This document shows positions 8,016-16,254 of a stretch of DNA of 43,046 nucleotides, piece after piece. The stretch lies in contig CALKXI010000014.1 of NCBI GenBank assembly GCA_938003965.1, positions 1 through 43,046 of the forward strand, read 5' to 3'. Under the pieces are notes generated by a model. The model searched no databases, was not told the origin of the DNA, and saw only the letters and a program-made list of their open reading frames with translations. The DNA is from an uncultured Chlorobiales bacterium (GTDB lineage: Bacteria > Bacteroidota > Chlorobiia > Chlorobiales > Thermochlorobacteraceae). The position numbers and the translations under genes were made by a program. How positions within the stretch are numbered: position 1 is the stretch's first letter; every line of letters starts with the position of its first letter.

Positions 8016-8963
8016 ATGACCGAACTTGAACAGTCGCTCGATTTAGCATTTGAAACTATGCGCAACAACGCGCTCGATGTTTCTGAATCCATGTTCCGTG
8101 AAGCCTTGTCAAACATTGCGGCAATGCCCGACACTTCTACTCGTTCTCTGCTTTTGATTCGTGCATATAACGGACTTTCACTTTGTCTTTCTCGGCTGTC
8201 TCAATTTGAGGAAGCCGAACAAGTTAGCACGCTTGCTGTCGCACTTTTAACGAACTCGACTCCGTATCGCTACGCCGCCGATGCTTATTACTTTTTCGCC
8301 CTTGCGAAGTATTACCTTTCCAACTTTTCCGACGCCCTTCCGCTCCTTCAAAAAAGTTACGCTCTTGCCGAAGCACATCAAGACGCAAAACTGCTCGGAC
8401 GCGCGGCAAACACGATTGCCAATGTCTTCTTCAACTTGGGCGATTATCTAAAAGCAACGGAGTATTATCAAATCAGTTTAGTGCAGGTGCGCCTTGTTGG
8501 CGATTCATCAGGCATTGCAATGGCACTCAACAACATTGGCGTTGTTTTTCGCACCACTCACGACCTTAAATCCGCCCTTGAAGTGCATGAGGAAAGTTTG
8601 AACATTCGCCGCCGCATCAACGAGGTTAGCGGCATTGCCATGTCGCTCAACAACATCGCCAACATTTATTCCGATATGTCCGATTACCACACGGCTCTGA
8701 CCTTCGCCAAAGAAAGCCTTTCTATTCACGAACAACTGAAAGACGACTACGGCACGGCTCTTTCCTTGAACATTATTGGACGATGCTATCACTATTTAGG
8801 CGATGTTCAAACTGCGTTTGAGCATCATTGGCAAAGCCTACTTCTTCGCCTGAAAATCAAAGACCGTTTCGGCGAAATTCTCACTTATTTGGCTTTGGGG
8901 GAATTGTATGCGGAAATTCCCTCGCTCCCACGCCGATTTCCGCCTGAATCTTCTACTGATTAA
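8016..8963 (+). CDS. Tetratricopeptide repeat protein
   Basis: A 315-residue soluble protein made almost wholly of TPR units (34-40 residues each, helix-turn-helix, with recurring patterns such as SLNNIANIYSDMSDYHTAL and ALNNIGVVF). There are about six to seven repeats, in the style of the TPR_12 arrays that precede histidine kinase, guanylate cyclase or HTH domains in Bacteroidota and Chlorobi signalling proteins. Here no effector domain follows: the chain ends in a short Pro-rich tail (PSLPRRFPPESSTD), so it is either a stand-alone scaffold or a truncated sensor. No signal peptide is seen. It lies 48 bases after the endonuclease gene, but nothing ties it to restriction. Confidence 0.85.
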   Translation: MTELEQSLDLAFETMRNNALDVSESMFREALSNIAAMPDTSTRSLLLIRAYNGLSLCLSRLSQFEEAEQVSTLAVALLTNSTPYRYAADAYYFFALAKYYLSNFSDALPLLQKSYALAEAHQDAKLLGRAANTIANVFFNLGDYLKATEYYQISLVQVRLVGDSSGIAMALNNIGVVFRTTHDLKSALEVHEESLNIRRRINEVSGIAMSLNNIANIYSDMSDYHTALTFAKESLSIHEQLKDDYGTALSLNIIGRCYHYLGDVQTAFEHHWQSLLLRLKIKDRFGEILTYLALGELYAEIPSLPRRFPPESSTD

Positions 8964-8998
8964 CCGATGCTAATTGCCTTCACGAATCACCCTGAGTC

Positions 8999-11869
8999 CT
9001 AATCACCGAAAAGATTTTGCGAGGGCTCGTTTTGCTCAATTCGAATGTCGCGCAGTTGTGGGGCTTTCACTTGAAGCGTGAAGAAGTAACTGCGGAACTG
9101 CCCGACAGGCGTCCACTGAAAACTCATCGTCCAACAATGCAAATCGCGATTGATGGAAATTTGAGGGGCGACAAACTGCCGTTGTTTGAAGAGATACGTC
9201 AGGCTTCCGCGCAGTTGCCAATTCGGTGTAATTGAAATGCCACCGTTTGCCGAAAGTTGTGCATCGTATTGCACGGGCAACAAGGGATTTTGCCGATTGG
9301 CTTGAATGTTGACGGCAAAGTTCAAATCCCAAGGCACATCGAAGTCGACATTTTGACCGAGCGAACGAAAGTCGGTTTGTGGCAATCCTGCTACGCCCAT
9401 TTGGTTTTGCATTTGCTGTTGTCCCAAAAGCCTTGCTGAATCTTGCTGAATGAGCCTATCGGGATTTTGTTTGCGCTCGCCGCGAAAGCCAGTTGAAAGT
9501 TGCAGGTTACCTGTAAGAAAACGTAACACGCCGCCGCCTTGCTTGCGGTTCAAGACAGGAATCGTCGCGCCTGTGCTATCGTTGAAGCCATAAAACGTGA
9601 ACGACGCACTCGCGTTGAGCGAAAGGTTTGGAATCGTGGTGCTGTTTGCCGAGAGATTCACATTCGACCAATTAAATCCGTCGCGTGCAGCGAAGTTGTA
9701 AGCCGTGTTCACGCTGGCGTTTAAGAATTGCACTTTCTTTTCGTTGCGTTCAGGGTCGTCGATGGCTTTTGTGGTATCAAGGGTTTTAACCTTCGCCTCA
9801 AAAATGTTGTTGATGTTCAAGTTGAGCGATTGGCTTTCGGTTGGAACGCCGCTGAACAGCGCGCCCTCAAATCGGTTGTAGCGCACGCGCTCGCCATTTG
9901 CCCCGATGTAACTGCCGAAGTAGCCAAATTCTTCGCGCGTAAAGTCAGGATTGAAGTTATACGAGATGATTGGGTTGAGCGTATGGCGCACGGCTTTAAG
10001 TCCAACAAGATTTTCTAAAAAGCCCGTGAAGAACGTTCCATAAAGGCGCGTTTGAACGCCTGCTGAAAATTGGTAGGTGTAGTAGCGCGTTAAGCGACGA
10101 TTGACCTGCGTTACGATGGTTGAATCTGACGGATTGAAAAATCGCGTGATACTTCGGTCGTTGAAAAATTGGTTGTAAGTAAATGCCACGTTGGCGTTGA
10201 AGTATCGGAATACCGTTCCACTGAACGAAAGCGGCATGGTGAGCGACGCACCCGATAGGTCTTCAAAGCCCGTGCGCGAAATCTGCGACGCATTCAAAGC
10301 AAAGCCTTGTGAGAGCAAGTAGTTCGACTGTGGTGAGAATTGATAACTGATGGTGGAGTTAAACGCGCCGTTAAGCGTGCGTGAAAATGTTGTATCGGTG
10401 TTGTTGTAGTTGCCGCTCACGCTTGTATTCGGCAAGTCAATTGCAATGCGTTGCAGGAAGCCATCGGTGCTTTTGCGCGTTTTGAACGGAAAGAGTCGCG
10501 CTTGATAAAAACTTGCAGTAATGCTTTGCGAGACGTCGGTAACGCGCAAATTTTGGTTTCGGCTGTAGCCGATGGTGGTGCTTCGTTGCCCTTCGGCGAA
10601 AGTTTTGGTGAGCGTGAGCGTGGAAGTTGCTTGTTGTTGGAGCGCGTCGATAGGGTTGAATGAATTGACGCTGAATTGATTGCCGCCTGCAAAGCGCAAG
10701 TTTCCGCTCAGTTGTGTGGTGGGGTCGAATCGCTGTTGATGTTGAATGTTGATATACCAGTTGTCGTTGCGCAAGTAGTCGGGGTCGGTGATTTCGCCGC
10801 GCACGAGCCGCTCGAACTGTCCCTCGATTGAGCCGTCAAGGTCGTAGCGTTCTTTATAGCGGAAGCGTCCGCGTGTTGCCCAACTGCCGAATGTTCCCAC
10901 ATCGCCTTCCAGTCTTAAATCGTAGTAATCGGAGAGTGCCCAATAGTATCCGCCTTGTGCGAGAAAAAATCCGCGAAAGTTATCGCGTCCGTATCGTGGC
11001 ATAATAATTCCTGATTGTCTGCCGCTTCGCGTGAGGAAAAATGCAAACGGCAAATAAAACACAGGCACGCCTTCAACATACATCACCACAGGTCGCGCAA
11101 TAACACGGTCGCCGGGAATGAGTTTCATGTTTTCGCACTGAAACCAGTAATGCGGCGGGTTGTGATTGCAAGTGTAATAGCGTCCGTTCTTCACGTTCAA
11201 CACGCCATCTTCCATGCGCTTGATGTTTTCGCCGCTGTAGTAGCCGTTGTCGAGCTCGGTGGTTACTTCGCGAATTTTGCCGCGTTTGGTTTTGAAGTTG
11301 TAGCTCATTTTCACGGCGTCGTAAGTGCCGCCTGCATCGCTGAACTTCGGTATGTTGATTGGCTTATTGGCACTGTCGCGATTGCTTTCGGCATCGAGAA
11401 TGTTAATACGAGTGTCGATAACGACTTTCGGTGCGTTCAAGCGAAATTCTTGATAGGTGATTTTCGCATCGCCAAAGAGCGACATGGTTTTATTCGTCAG
11501 GTCGTAAATGATAGAATCTTTCGCGGTATAAACGATGATAGTATCGAGTTCATCATTTGCCACAGGCGGAAGGCTTTCAGGCTTGAGCGTTGCCGTATCG
11601 AGACGCGCCGCAAAAATAGAATCGGTGAGCGTTGGGAGCGCAACCGAATCGGCATTGGCTTGACGGAGCGAATCGGCGGCTTTCATCGCATCAACCAATC
11701 GCTGAACGCTTGGCGGCTTCGGCTCTACATTTGTGGGCTTCGAGGTTTGGCAGGCAAAGAGCGTAAGCGCGAGCATTAGCGCGACAAACCCGCATGTGCT
11801 TAATCTCGCGGTCTTGTCGTTGCATTTGAAAACTTGTCGGAAGTTTATGCTCACGTCAGCGTTTTTCAC
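8999..11869 (-). CDS. LptD/OstA-like LPS-assembly outer-membrane protein
   Basis: A 956-residue outer-membrane protein likely to insert lipopolysaccharide into the outer leaflet, in the role of LptD. After an N-terminal hydrophobic segment (residues ~27-40) and a disordered linker, an OstA/LptA-type beta-jellyroll is visible (ADSIIYDLTNKTMSLFGDAKI, about residues 115-160). From ~270 on there is a long beta-barrel-like region rich in alternating aromatic residues, with the LptD-like RSGRQSGIIMPRYG. Length and order fit Bacteroidota/Chlorobi LptD. The best start is GTG at 11869. The signal segment ends in LTLFAC, so Cys40 could be lipidated, which would be unusual for LptD. A Bacteroidota-type promoter is seen at 11983-12014. 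Confidence 0.88.
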   Translation of the reverse strand: MKNADVSINFRQVFKCNDKTARLSTCGFVALMLALTLFACQTSKPTNVEPKPPSVQRLVDAMKAADSLRQANADSVALPTLTDSIFAARLDTATLKPESLPPVANDELDTIIVYTAKDSIIYDLTNKTMSLFGDAKITYQEFRLNAPKVVIDTRINILDAESNRDSANKPINIPKFSDAGGTYDAVKMSYNFKTKRGKIREVTTELDNGYYSGENIKRMEDGVLNVKNGRYYTCNHNPPHYWFQCENMKLIPGDRVIARPVVMYVEGVPVFYLPFAFFLTRSGRQSGIIMPRYGRDNFRGFFLAQGGYYWALSDYYDLRLEGDVGTFGSWATRGRFRYKERYDLDGSIEGQFERLVRGEITDPDYLRNDNWYINIQHQQRFDPTTQLSGNLRFAGGNQFSVNSFNPIDALQQQATSTLTLTKTFAEGQRSTTIGYSRNQNLRVTDVSQSITASFYQARLFPFKTRKSTDGFLQRIAIDLPNTSVSGNYNNTDTTFSRTLNGAFNSTISYQFSPQSNYLLSQGFALNASQISRTGFEDLSGASLTMPLSFSGTVFRYFNANVAFTYNQFFNDRSITRFFNPSDSTIVTQVNRRLTRYYTYQFSAGVQTRLYGTFFTGFLENLVGLKAVRHTLNPIISYNFNPDFTREEFGYFGSYIGANGERVRYNRFEGALFSGVPTESQSLNLNINNIFEAKVKTLDTTKAIDDPERNEKKVQFLNASVNTAYNFAARDGFNWSNVNLSANSTTIPNLSLNASASFTFYGFNDSTGATIPVLNRKQGGGVLRFLTGNLQLSTGFRGERKQNPDRLIQQDSARLLGQQQMQNQMGVAGLPQTDFRSLGQNVDFDVPWDLNFAVNIQANRQNPLLPVQYDAQLSANGGISITPNWQLRGSLTYLFKQRQFVAPQISINRDLHCWTMSFQWTPVGQFRSYFFTLQVKAPQLRDIRIEQNEPSQNLFGD

Positions 11870-11982
11870 GAAGGTTGGCGTTGCGAATCAGCTTCGCAGT
11901 TGAAGGTTGCAGGCGACGCATTACACTCATTTCCCTGTTGAACTTTATTTCACGCATCGGCGGTATGGCTACAAAATACGCG

Positions 11983-12014
11983 CAAACTTACTTTTTTCGC
12001 CACAGTCGTAGAAA
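11983..12014 (-). promoter_or_regulatory. Candidate Bacteroidota-type promoter for the LptD-like gene
   Basis: On the minus strand a -33-like TTTC (12014-12011) is followed by a 20-base spacer and TAAGTTTG (11990-11983), which matches the TAnnTTTG -7 element of the Bacteroidota primary sigma factor. It lies about 115 bases before the GTG at 11869. Its use in this organism is inference. Confidence 0.4.
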
Positions 12015-12045
12015 TGCCTTTTTCGTTAGCAAACTTTTCGTCAAC

Positions 12046-12072
12046 AAAAAAGCGACCCGAATCGAGTCGCTT
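12046..12072 (-). terminator. Intrinsic terminator of the M1 peptidase gene
   Basis: Inverted repeat AAGCGAC (12050-12056) and GTCGCTT (12066-12072), with an inner CGA/TCG pairing. On the minus strand it is followed by six T. It sits 24 bases past the stop of the peptidase gene and separates it from the LptD-like gene. Confidence 0.85.
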
Positions 12073-12095
12073 CTTACGGTGTGTTCTTAAAGTTT

Positions 12096-14201
12096 TCAAG
12101 GATTTTCGCCGTCTGTGTTGGGTTCGGCTTTACTCGGCTGTTTGTATTTCGGGTCAAAGAGTTTGTTGTTTGACAAATCCACATCGGGCAGTTTTTTATC
12201 GGGGTCTAACTCAACGCCGACGATTTTCTTTTCTGACCACACAGGCGCAACAAACACATTGTCTTGTAGCCAGATTTCAACAGGCAACTTGCGCCGCTCG
12301 GTTGAGCCGTCCTCGTAAGTAATTTCCATTTCAACGGGCATGACCATCTCTTTACGATTGACAAGGAAAATGCGGTTGTAGTATTGGTCGAGCGAATCGA
12401 GCGTGTGGACGGAGTCGACGGATTGATCGAGTTGCGCCGTTGTGTAGAACCAGCCGCGCCAAAACCACGCCAAGTCTTCACCTGCGGCATCTTCAATAGT
12501 TCGGAAGAAATCTTCGGGCGTAGGGTGTTTGTATTTCCAGCGATTGATGTATTCCTTAAACGCCATATCGAAACGTTCTTCGCCGAGCACCACTTCGCGC
12601 AAGGCGACAAGTGCCGCCGCTGTTTTGGCGTAAGCATTTTGACCGAGATTGAGAATTGCGTGCGGGTGCGTCATCAACGGTTGGTGGGTTTCGGAGCGCA
12701 TATACGGCACAATGTCGCGTCCTTCGCCGCGTCGCGCTTTGCGTTCAGGATATTTCTCTTTTTCGCCGTAATAGCAAATAAACGAGTTCAAGCCTTCGTC
12801 GAGCCACGCATATCGCCGCTCGTTGTTTTGCACAATCATCGGAAACCAAGTATGCCCAACTTCGTGCAGTGTAACAGCGAAGAGCCGAAAATCATTATAT
12901 CGCTCGCGACAGAAAATCATCATCGGATATTCCATTCCGCCCGGCACCGAGCCATTGACGTTAATCATCGTGTTGTATGGATAGGGAAACCACTTTTCGG
13001 AAAATTCTTTGAGCGAGAATCGAACATATTGCGTGGATTCTTTCCAAATTTGTTGCCCTTCAACAGGATAGAGCGATTGCGCCAAGATGCCGTTCCATTG
13101 CGCGGCGTCCCAAATAAATGCGGCGGAAGAAGCAAAGGCAAAGTCGCGCACATTATCGGCTTTGTAGTGCCAAGTGAGTTCGCCTGTTCGCTTTGGTCGT
13201 GTAAATGACGCGCCGACTTCGTCGCGTGCAATAATCATCACGGTTTCATCGCTTTTAGCGGCTTTGGCTAATCGCTCGCGTAGCGTTGGCGTTAGCACTT
13301 CGGTTGGATTTTGAAGCGTGCCCGTCGCTAAACAAATGTGATTAGCAGGAACTGTAAGTTTCACATCAAACGAACCGTATTCGGTATAAAACTCGCCTGC
13401 ACCAAGATATTGGTCGGTGTTCCACCCTGAAATGTCATCATAGACGCACATGCGCGGATACCACTGTGCGATTTGATACACCCAACCTTGCTTGCACTCT
13501 TCGCGCCCCATGCGTCCTGTGAATGGAATCGGAAACGACCACGCCATTTCCAGTTGCACCATGCCACCGTTTGGCGCAAGCGGTTCGGGCAAGTCGATAC
13601 GCATCATCGTATCGTTGATTTTGAACTTGGCTTTTGATTTGGTTTTCTTTGAAGAAACCACGCGCTTACCTTTTTTGACTGTCTGCACGGTAATGACTTC
13701 GACATCCGTGATTTCTATCCCACCGTCAAATTCAGAGGTGCGGAAGAGCGACGGCTGAGTCGGGTCGTCGGCTTGCTTAATCAAGCGCGGTCGCATTTTG
13801 GGATTGGAAAGATTCTGGTCGAGCTGAACCCACACATAGCGAAGCGTATCAGGCGAGTTGTTCGTGTAGGTGATAGTTTCTCTACCGGAAAGCACATGCT
13901 CGAGGGTGTCAATCTTTGCCGAAATGACATAGTCCGCTCGATTTTGCCAATAAAGATGCGACGGCGCGCCCGACCCTGTGCGATACGGCGAAAGCGTCCA
14001 ATCAAACCGACGAAACATCGATTGATTTTCAAACGGCACACGTTTGCCGCCAATTTGAATCGGCTCAAAAACCGTATCAGCAGTTGTGTCAAGATTCATT
14101 TTGTCGTCTTCTGTTGCCGTATTGGACGAGGCGCAGGCGGAAATCACCAGAAAAAGCAATGCAATGCAGGCTTTTGAAAGCGATTGAGATGCAGTTTTCA
14201 T
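12096..14201 (-). CDS. M1-family zinc metallopeptidase lipoprotein
   Basis: A 701-residue exported aminopeptidase-like enzyme. From ATG 14201 the protein starts with a lipoprotein signal (MKTASQS, core IALLFLVI, lipobox SAC). The M1 catalytic signature is complete: GGMEYPM in the place of the GAMEN substrate-binding motif, HEVGH as the HExxH zinc motif, and the third ligand Glu exactly 18 residues later in WLDEG. A Tyr in the later catalytic region (QNAYAKTAAAL) is in the expected place for transition-state stabilisation. Proteins of this type are common in Bacteroidota and Chlorobi and probably digest peptides in the periplasm. The frame is open to a TTG at 14222, but the ATG gives the better signal peptide. 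A strong terminator follows the gene. Confidence 0.92.
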   Translation of the reverse strand: MKTASQSLSKACIALLFLVISACASSNTATEDDKMNLDTTADTVFEPIQIGGKRVPFENQSMFRRFDWTLSPYRTGSGAPSHLYWQNRADYVISAKIDTLEHVLSGRETITYTNNSPDTLRYVWVQLDQNLSNPKMRPRLIKQADDPTQPSLFRTSEFDGGIEITDVEVITVQTVKKGKRVVSSKKTKSKAKFKINDTMMRIDLPEPLAPNGGMVQLEMAWSFPIPFTGRMGREECKQGWVYQIAQWYPRMCVYDDISGWNTDQYLGAGEFYTEYGSFDVKLTVPANHICLATGTLQNPTEVLTPTLRERLAKAAKSDETVMIIARDEVGASFTRPKRTGELTWHYKADNVRDFAFASSAAFIWDAAQWNGILAQSLYPVEGQQIWKESTQYVRFSLKEFSEKWFPYPYNTMINVNGSVPGGMEYPMMIFCRERYNDFRLFAVTLHEVGHTWFPMIVQNNERRYAWLDEGLNSFICYYGEKEKYPERKARRGEGRDIVPYMRSETHQPLMTHPHAILNLGQNAYAKTAAALVALREVVLGEERFDMAFKEYINRWKYKHPTPEDFFRTIEDAAGEDLAWFWRGWFYTTAQLDQSVDSVHTLDSLDQYYNRIFLVNRKEMVMPVEMEITYEDGSTERRKLPVEIWLQDNVFVAPVWSEKKIVGVELDPDKKLPDVDLSNNKLFDPKYKQPSKAEPNTDGENP

Positions 14202-14236
14202 GCGATGTGATTTTTGATACAAGAAAGTTAAAGTTA

Positions 14237-14264
14237 TTGCAAATTTCGATTAAAACTTTATCTT
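14237..14264 (+). promoter_or_regulatory. Candidate promoter of the cysteine-rich metal cluster
   Basis: TTGCAA (14237-14242), a 16-base spacer and TATCTT (14259-14264) resemble a sigma-70 promoter 24 bases before the ATG at 14288, within an AT-rich divergent intergenic region shared with the M1 peptidase gene. Confidence 0.3.
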
Positions 14265-14287
14265 CAAAGAAATTTTGAGTTGAATCG

Positions 14288-14650
14288 ATGCCAAAACGCA
14301 CGCTACATATTTTCATTTTTCTCGTTTCGTTTGTGCTTTACACCATTCCGCTCTGCCAATGCGCGGAAATGATGAAAGCCTCTTCGGAGCACTCGTGCTG
14401 TTCTGCACCAAGCGCACCAAAGGCTTGCACCGACGCACACGACTGTTGCCCCGACGGCAGTATGAATGCGGAAAAAATGAAGACCGAAAAGTCGTTTGAA
14501 TCCGCACAAGTTTCACTTTCTTCGCCTGAACTCGTTTCATTTATTGAGTTTCCGCCGCTCCTTGTTTCTTCTCAATTCGTCGTTCTGAACAGCATCTGCT
14601 CGGCATATTCGCCACCGACGCAAGCCTTCCTACAAGTGTTTTTGATTTAG
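14288..14650 (+). CDS. Small exported cysteine/histidine-containing protein
   Basis: A 120-residue protein of unknown function. Residues ~1-26 are a signal peptide (RTLHIFIFLVSFVLYTI). The next ~40 residues carry paired cysteines and metal-ligand residues: C23, C25, H35, C37-C38, C47, H51, C53-C54, plus several Met (MM at 28-29, M59, M64, M66). The remainder is hydrophobic and ends PPTQAFLQVFLI. The arrangement recalls small periplasmic heavy-metal proteins such as those of the DUF2946 type, but I cannot assign a family. The genes that follow (a Cys-rich peptide, a YHS lipoprotein and an HMA-domain protein) suggest copper, mercury or a similar soft metal. If C23 or C25 precede the cleavage site, they would not be in the mature protein. 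Confidence 0.7.
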   Translation: MPKRTLHIFIFLVSFVLYTIPLCQCAEMMKASSEHSCCSAPSAPKACTDAHDCCPDGSMNAEKMKTEKSFESAQVSLSSPELVSFIEFPPLLVSSQFVVLNSICSAYSPPTQAFLQVFLI

Positions 14651-14726
14651 GATTCACGGCGTTCTTTCGCACAAATGTGCCTTGATTTTTCAAACCGTAA
14701 TTCTAAACTTAAACACTATTTCAACC

Positions 14727-14903
14727 ATGAAATCCATTATCCTTTTTTCGGCAATTTTCTTCTTGTTCAGTTTTGCACCGCAAAAGGCGGAAGTTTCAGA
14801 AGCCCAATCGTGCTGTGCGACTGTGTGTTGCACCACTTGCACCTGTGGCGACTGCTCTTCGGGTTGCGCCACCTGCCCTGAATGTGCTTCGTGCTGTGAA
14901 TAA
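14727..14903 (+). CDS. Exported metallothionein-like cysteine-rich peptide
   Basis: A 58-residue peptide. Residues 1-~20 are a signal peptide (MKSIILFSAIFFLFSF), a short linker follows, and the last 30 residues contain 12 cysteines (29, 30, 34, 35, 38, 40, 43, 47, 50, 53, 56, 57) spaced as CC, CxC and CxxC, with almost no other bulky side chains. This composition is that of a metallothionein, which binds soft metal ions through thiolate clusters, but known bacterial metallothioneins are cytoplasmic and lack a signal peptide. I recognise no named family. I chose ATG 14727; the frame is open to 14682 but that would place extra residues before the signal. The gene is followed by a hairpin at 14954-14989 and then the YHS lipoprotein gene. 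Confidence 0.75.
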   Translation: MKSIILFSAIFFLFSFAPQKAEVSEAQSCCATVCCTTCTCGDCSSGCATCPECASCCE

Positions 14904-14953
14904 TTCGTTCCGAATCATTCGTTCTGAACATTCACGCTGAACTTTATTCATCA

Positions 14954-14989
14954 GAAAGCCTGTTTCTGAATTTGTTGAGGCAGGCTTTC
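14954..14989 (+). terminator. Hairpin after the cysteine-rich peptide gene
   Basis: A perfect 9-bp stem GAAAGCCTG / CAGGCTTTC with an 18-base loop lies 50 bases past the stop. The following bases (AGTTTAACTC) hold only a short T run, so this may be a weak terminator or an attenuator-like element 25 bases before the YHS gene. Confidence 0.45.
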
Positions 14990-15014
14990 AGTTTAACTCA
15001 AACATCTCTTTTCA

Positions 15015-15299
15015 ATGAAAACGCTTTCAATTTTATCGTTTATCATCATCGTTTCACTTTCGGCTTGCCAAAAAGATGAGCCAAAACAAGCCACGGCAAA
15101 ACCTGTGTTCAATGAAGTCTGCCCTGTTTCAGGTGAGCCCGTCAATGCAAAGTCAAAGACGGTTGAATACGAGGGGAAATCCTACGGATTTTGTTGCGAC
15201 AGTTGCGAGCCAAAGTTCAAAGCCGACGCCGCCAAGTATTCTGCAAAAATTAGTGCCGATGGTAAAACTTTTCTCGGCGAAAAAGAATCGATGCACTAA
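15015..15299 (+). CDS. YHS-domain lipoprotein
   Basis: A 94-residue lipoprotein. The signal peptide MKTLSILSFIIIVSL ends in the lipobox SAC with Cys18. Residues ~30-80 form a YHS domain, a small metal-binding treble-clef-like fold found in metal-transporting ATPases and in toluene monooxygenases: CPVSGEPV with Cys36, the strand VEYEGKSYGF, then C60-C61-D-S-C64 and a helix EPKFKADAAKY. Lipid-anchored YHS proteins often sit beside copper or mercury resistance genes and are thought to pass metal between partners. The next gene, 20 bases on, encodes an HMA-domain membrane protein, so this lipoprotein probably works with it. Confidence 0.88.
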   Translation: MKTLSILSFIIIVSLSACQKDEPKQATAKPVFNEVCPVSGEPVNAKSKTVEYEGKSYGFCCDSCEPKFKADAAKYSAKISADGKTFLGEKESMH

Positions 15300-15319
15300 G
15301 TGCTCATCTGGAATTTAGA

Positions 15320-16069
15320 ATGACGACCGAAACCATACATCAAACGGAATTTGCCGTCAGCGGTATGCATTGTCAAGGCTGTGTTCGCTCGGTTGAATCG
15401 GCGTTGAAGTCGGTGGAAGGGGTTGAATCGGTGAAGGTTTCGCTTCTTCCGCCGAAAGCGACGCTTGTGCTTAAAGGCGAGGTATCGCTTGCGACTTTGA
15501 ATCGTGCCTTGAAATCCGCGGGCGATTACGCGCTTTCGGAGTGGAAAGGAGATAGCGTTTCTGCAATGCCTTTTGCGCTTCCGGTTGTAAGCACGCCGAT
15601 GGCTTCGTCTGTTGCGTCAAGCCCTACGCCGTTTTGGCTCGACGCCCCAAAGTGGAAACGCGCCTCGTTCAACACGCTCAACTGCTTGATTGGCTGTTCG
15701 ATTGGCGATTTTGGCTTCATTATTTATGCACAAAGTGTGGGATTGCAGTGGTCGATGTTTGCGATTATGGGCGTTGCGATTGTGTGCGGTCTGACGACTT
15801 CCGTCATGCTTGAAACCGTGATTCTCAAAGTACGCGAAAAATTCCCTTGGTCGCTCGCTTTGAAGACGGCTTTCTCAATGAGTTTTCTCTCGATGCTTGC
15901 GATGGAAATTTCAGAGAACGCAACGGATTATTTGCTCACGGGCGGAACGGTTATGCCGCACGAGCCTTTTTACTGGATTGCGTTGGGAATCGCGCTCCTT
16001 GCAGGTTTTCTTGTGCCACTTCCCTACAACTACTGGAAACTCAAAAAATTCAACAAGGCGTGCCATTGA
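15320..16069 (+). CDS. HMA-domain protein fused to a DUF4396 membrane domain
   Basis: A 249-residue protein with two parts. Residues ~8-75 are a heavy-metal-associated (HMA) domain of the CopZ/MerP type with the ligand motif GMHCQGC (Cys18 and Cys21). After a Ser/Pro-rich linker (80-110), residues ~112-249 form a DUF4396 membrane domain with about four hydrophobic segments, the motif LNCLIGCSIGDF (Cys123, Cys127), a conserved-looking EISEN, and the C-terminal PYNYWKL...CH. DUF4396 is common near copper and mercury genes; a role in moving a soft metal across the inner membrane is inferred. The HMA part would face the cytoplasm and dock to the membrane domain. It is the last of four metal-ligand-rich genes in a row. 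Confidence 0.85.
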   Translation: MTTETIHQTEFAVSGMHCQGCVRSVESALKSVEGVESVKVSLLPPKATLVLKGEVSLATLNRALKSAGDYALSEWKGDSVSAMPFALPVVSTPMASSVASSPTPFWLDAPKWKRASFNTLNCLIGCSIGDFGFIIYAQSVGLQWSMFAIMGVAIVCGLTTSVMLETVILKVREKFPWSLALKTAFSMSFLSMLAMEISENATDYLLTGGTVMPHEPFYWIALGIALLAGFLVPLPYNYWKLKKFNKACH

Positions 16070-16254
16070 ATGGCTCTCGCTTCTCAAGCACTTTCAGCGT
16101 TTTGAAAAACGAACATCTTTCTGGCATTGTGTGCAAAGCGAAACATCCATATTCACATGGGGGATTTCTTGCAGGCGTTCAAAATGACCTGCTTATGCGT
16201 CGTGAGGATTAAGTAACGAGAAACAAGCCATTTTTCACTTTTCACGATTCATTT

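Noticed and set aside
8016-8963. TPR gene as a third component of the restriction-modification system
   Set aside because: No effector or nucleic-acid-binding domain; same-strand closeness alone is not enough to link it with the R-M pair.
16070-16254. Open frames continuing past the DUF4396 gene, including a short segment reading NIHIHMGDFLQAFKMTC
   Set aside because: The DUF4396 protein already ends at a natural C-terminus, the segment is interrupted by a stop after its only ATG, and no ribosome-binding sequence or family match is seen.
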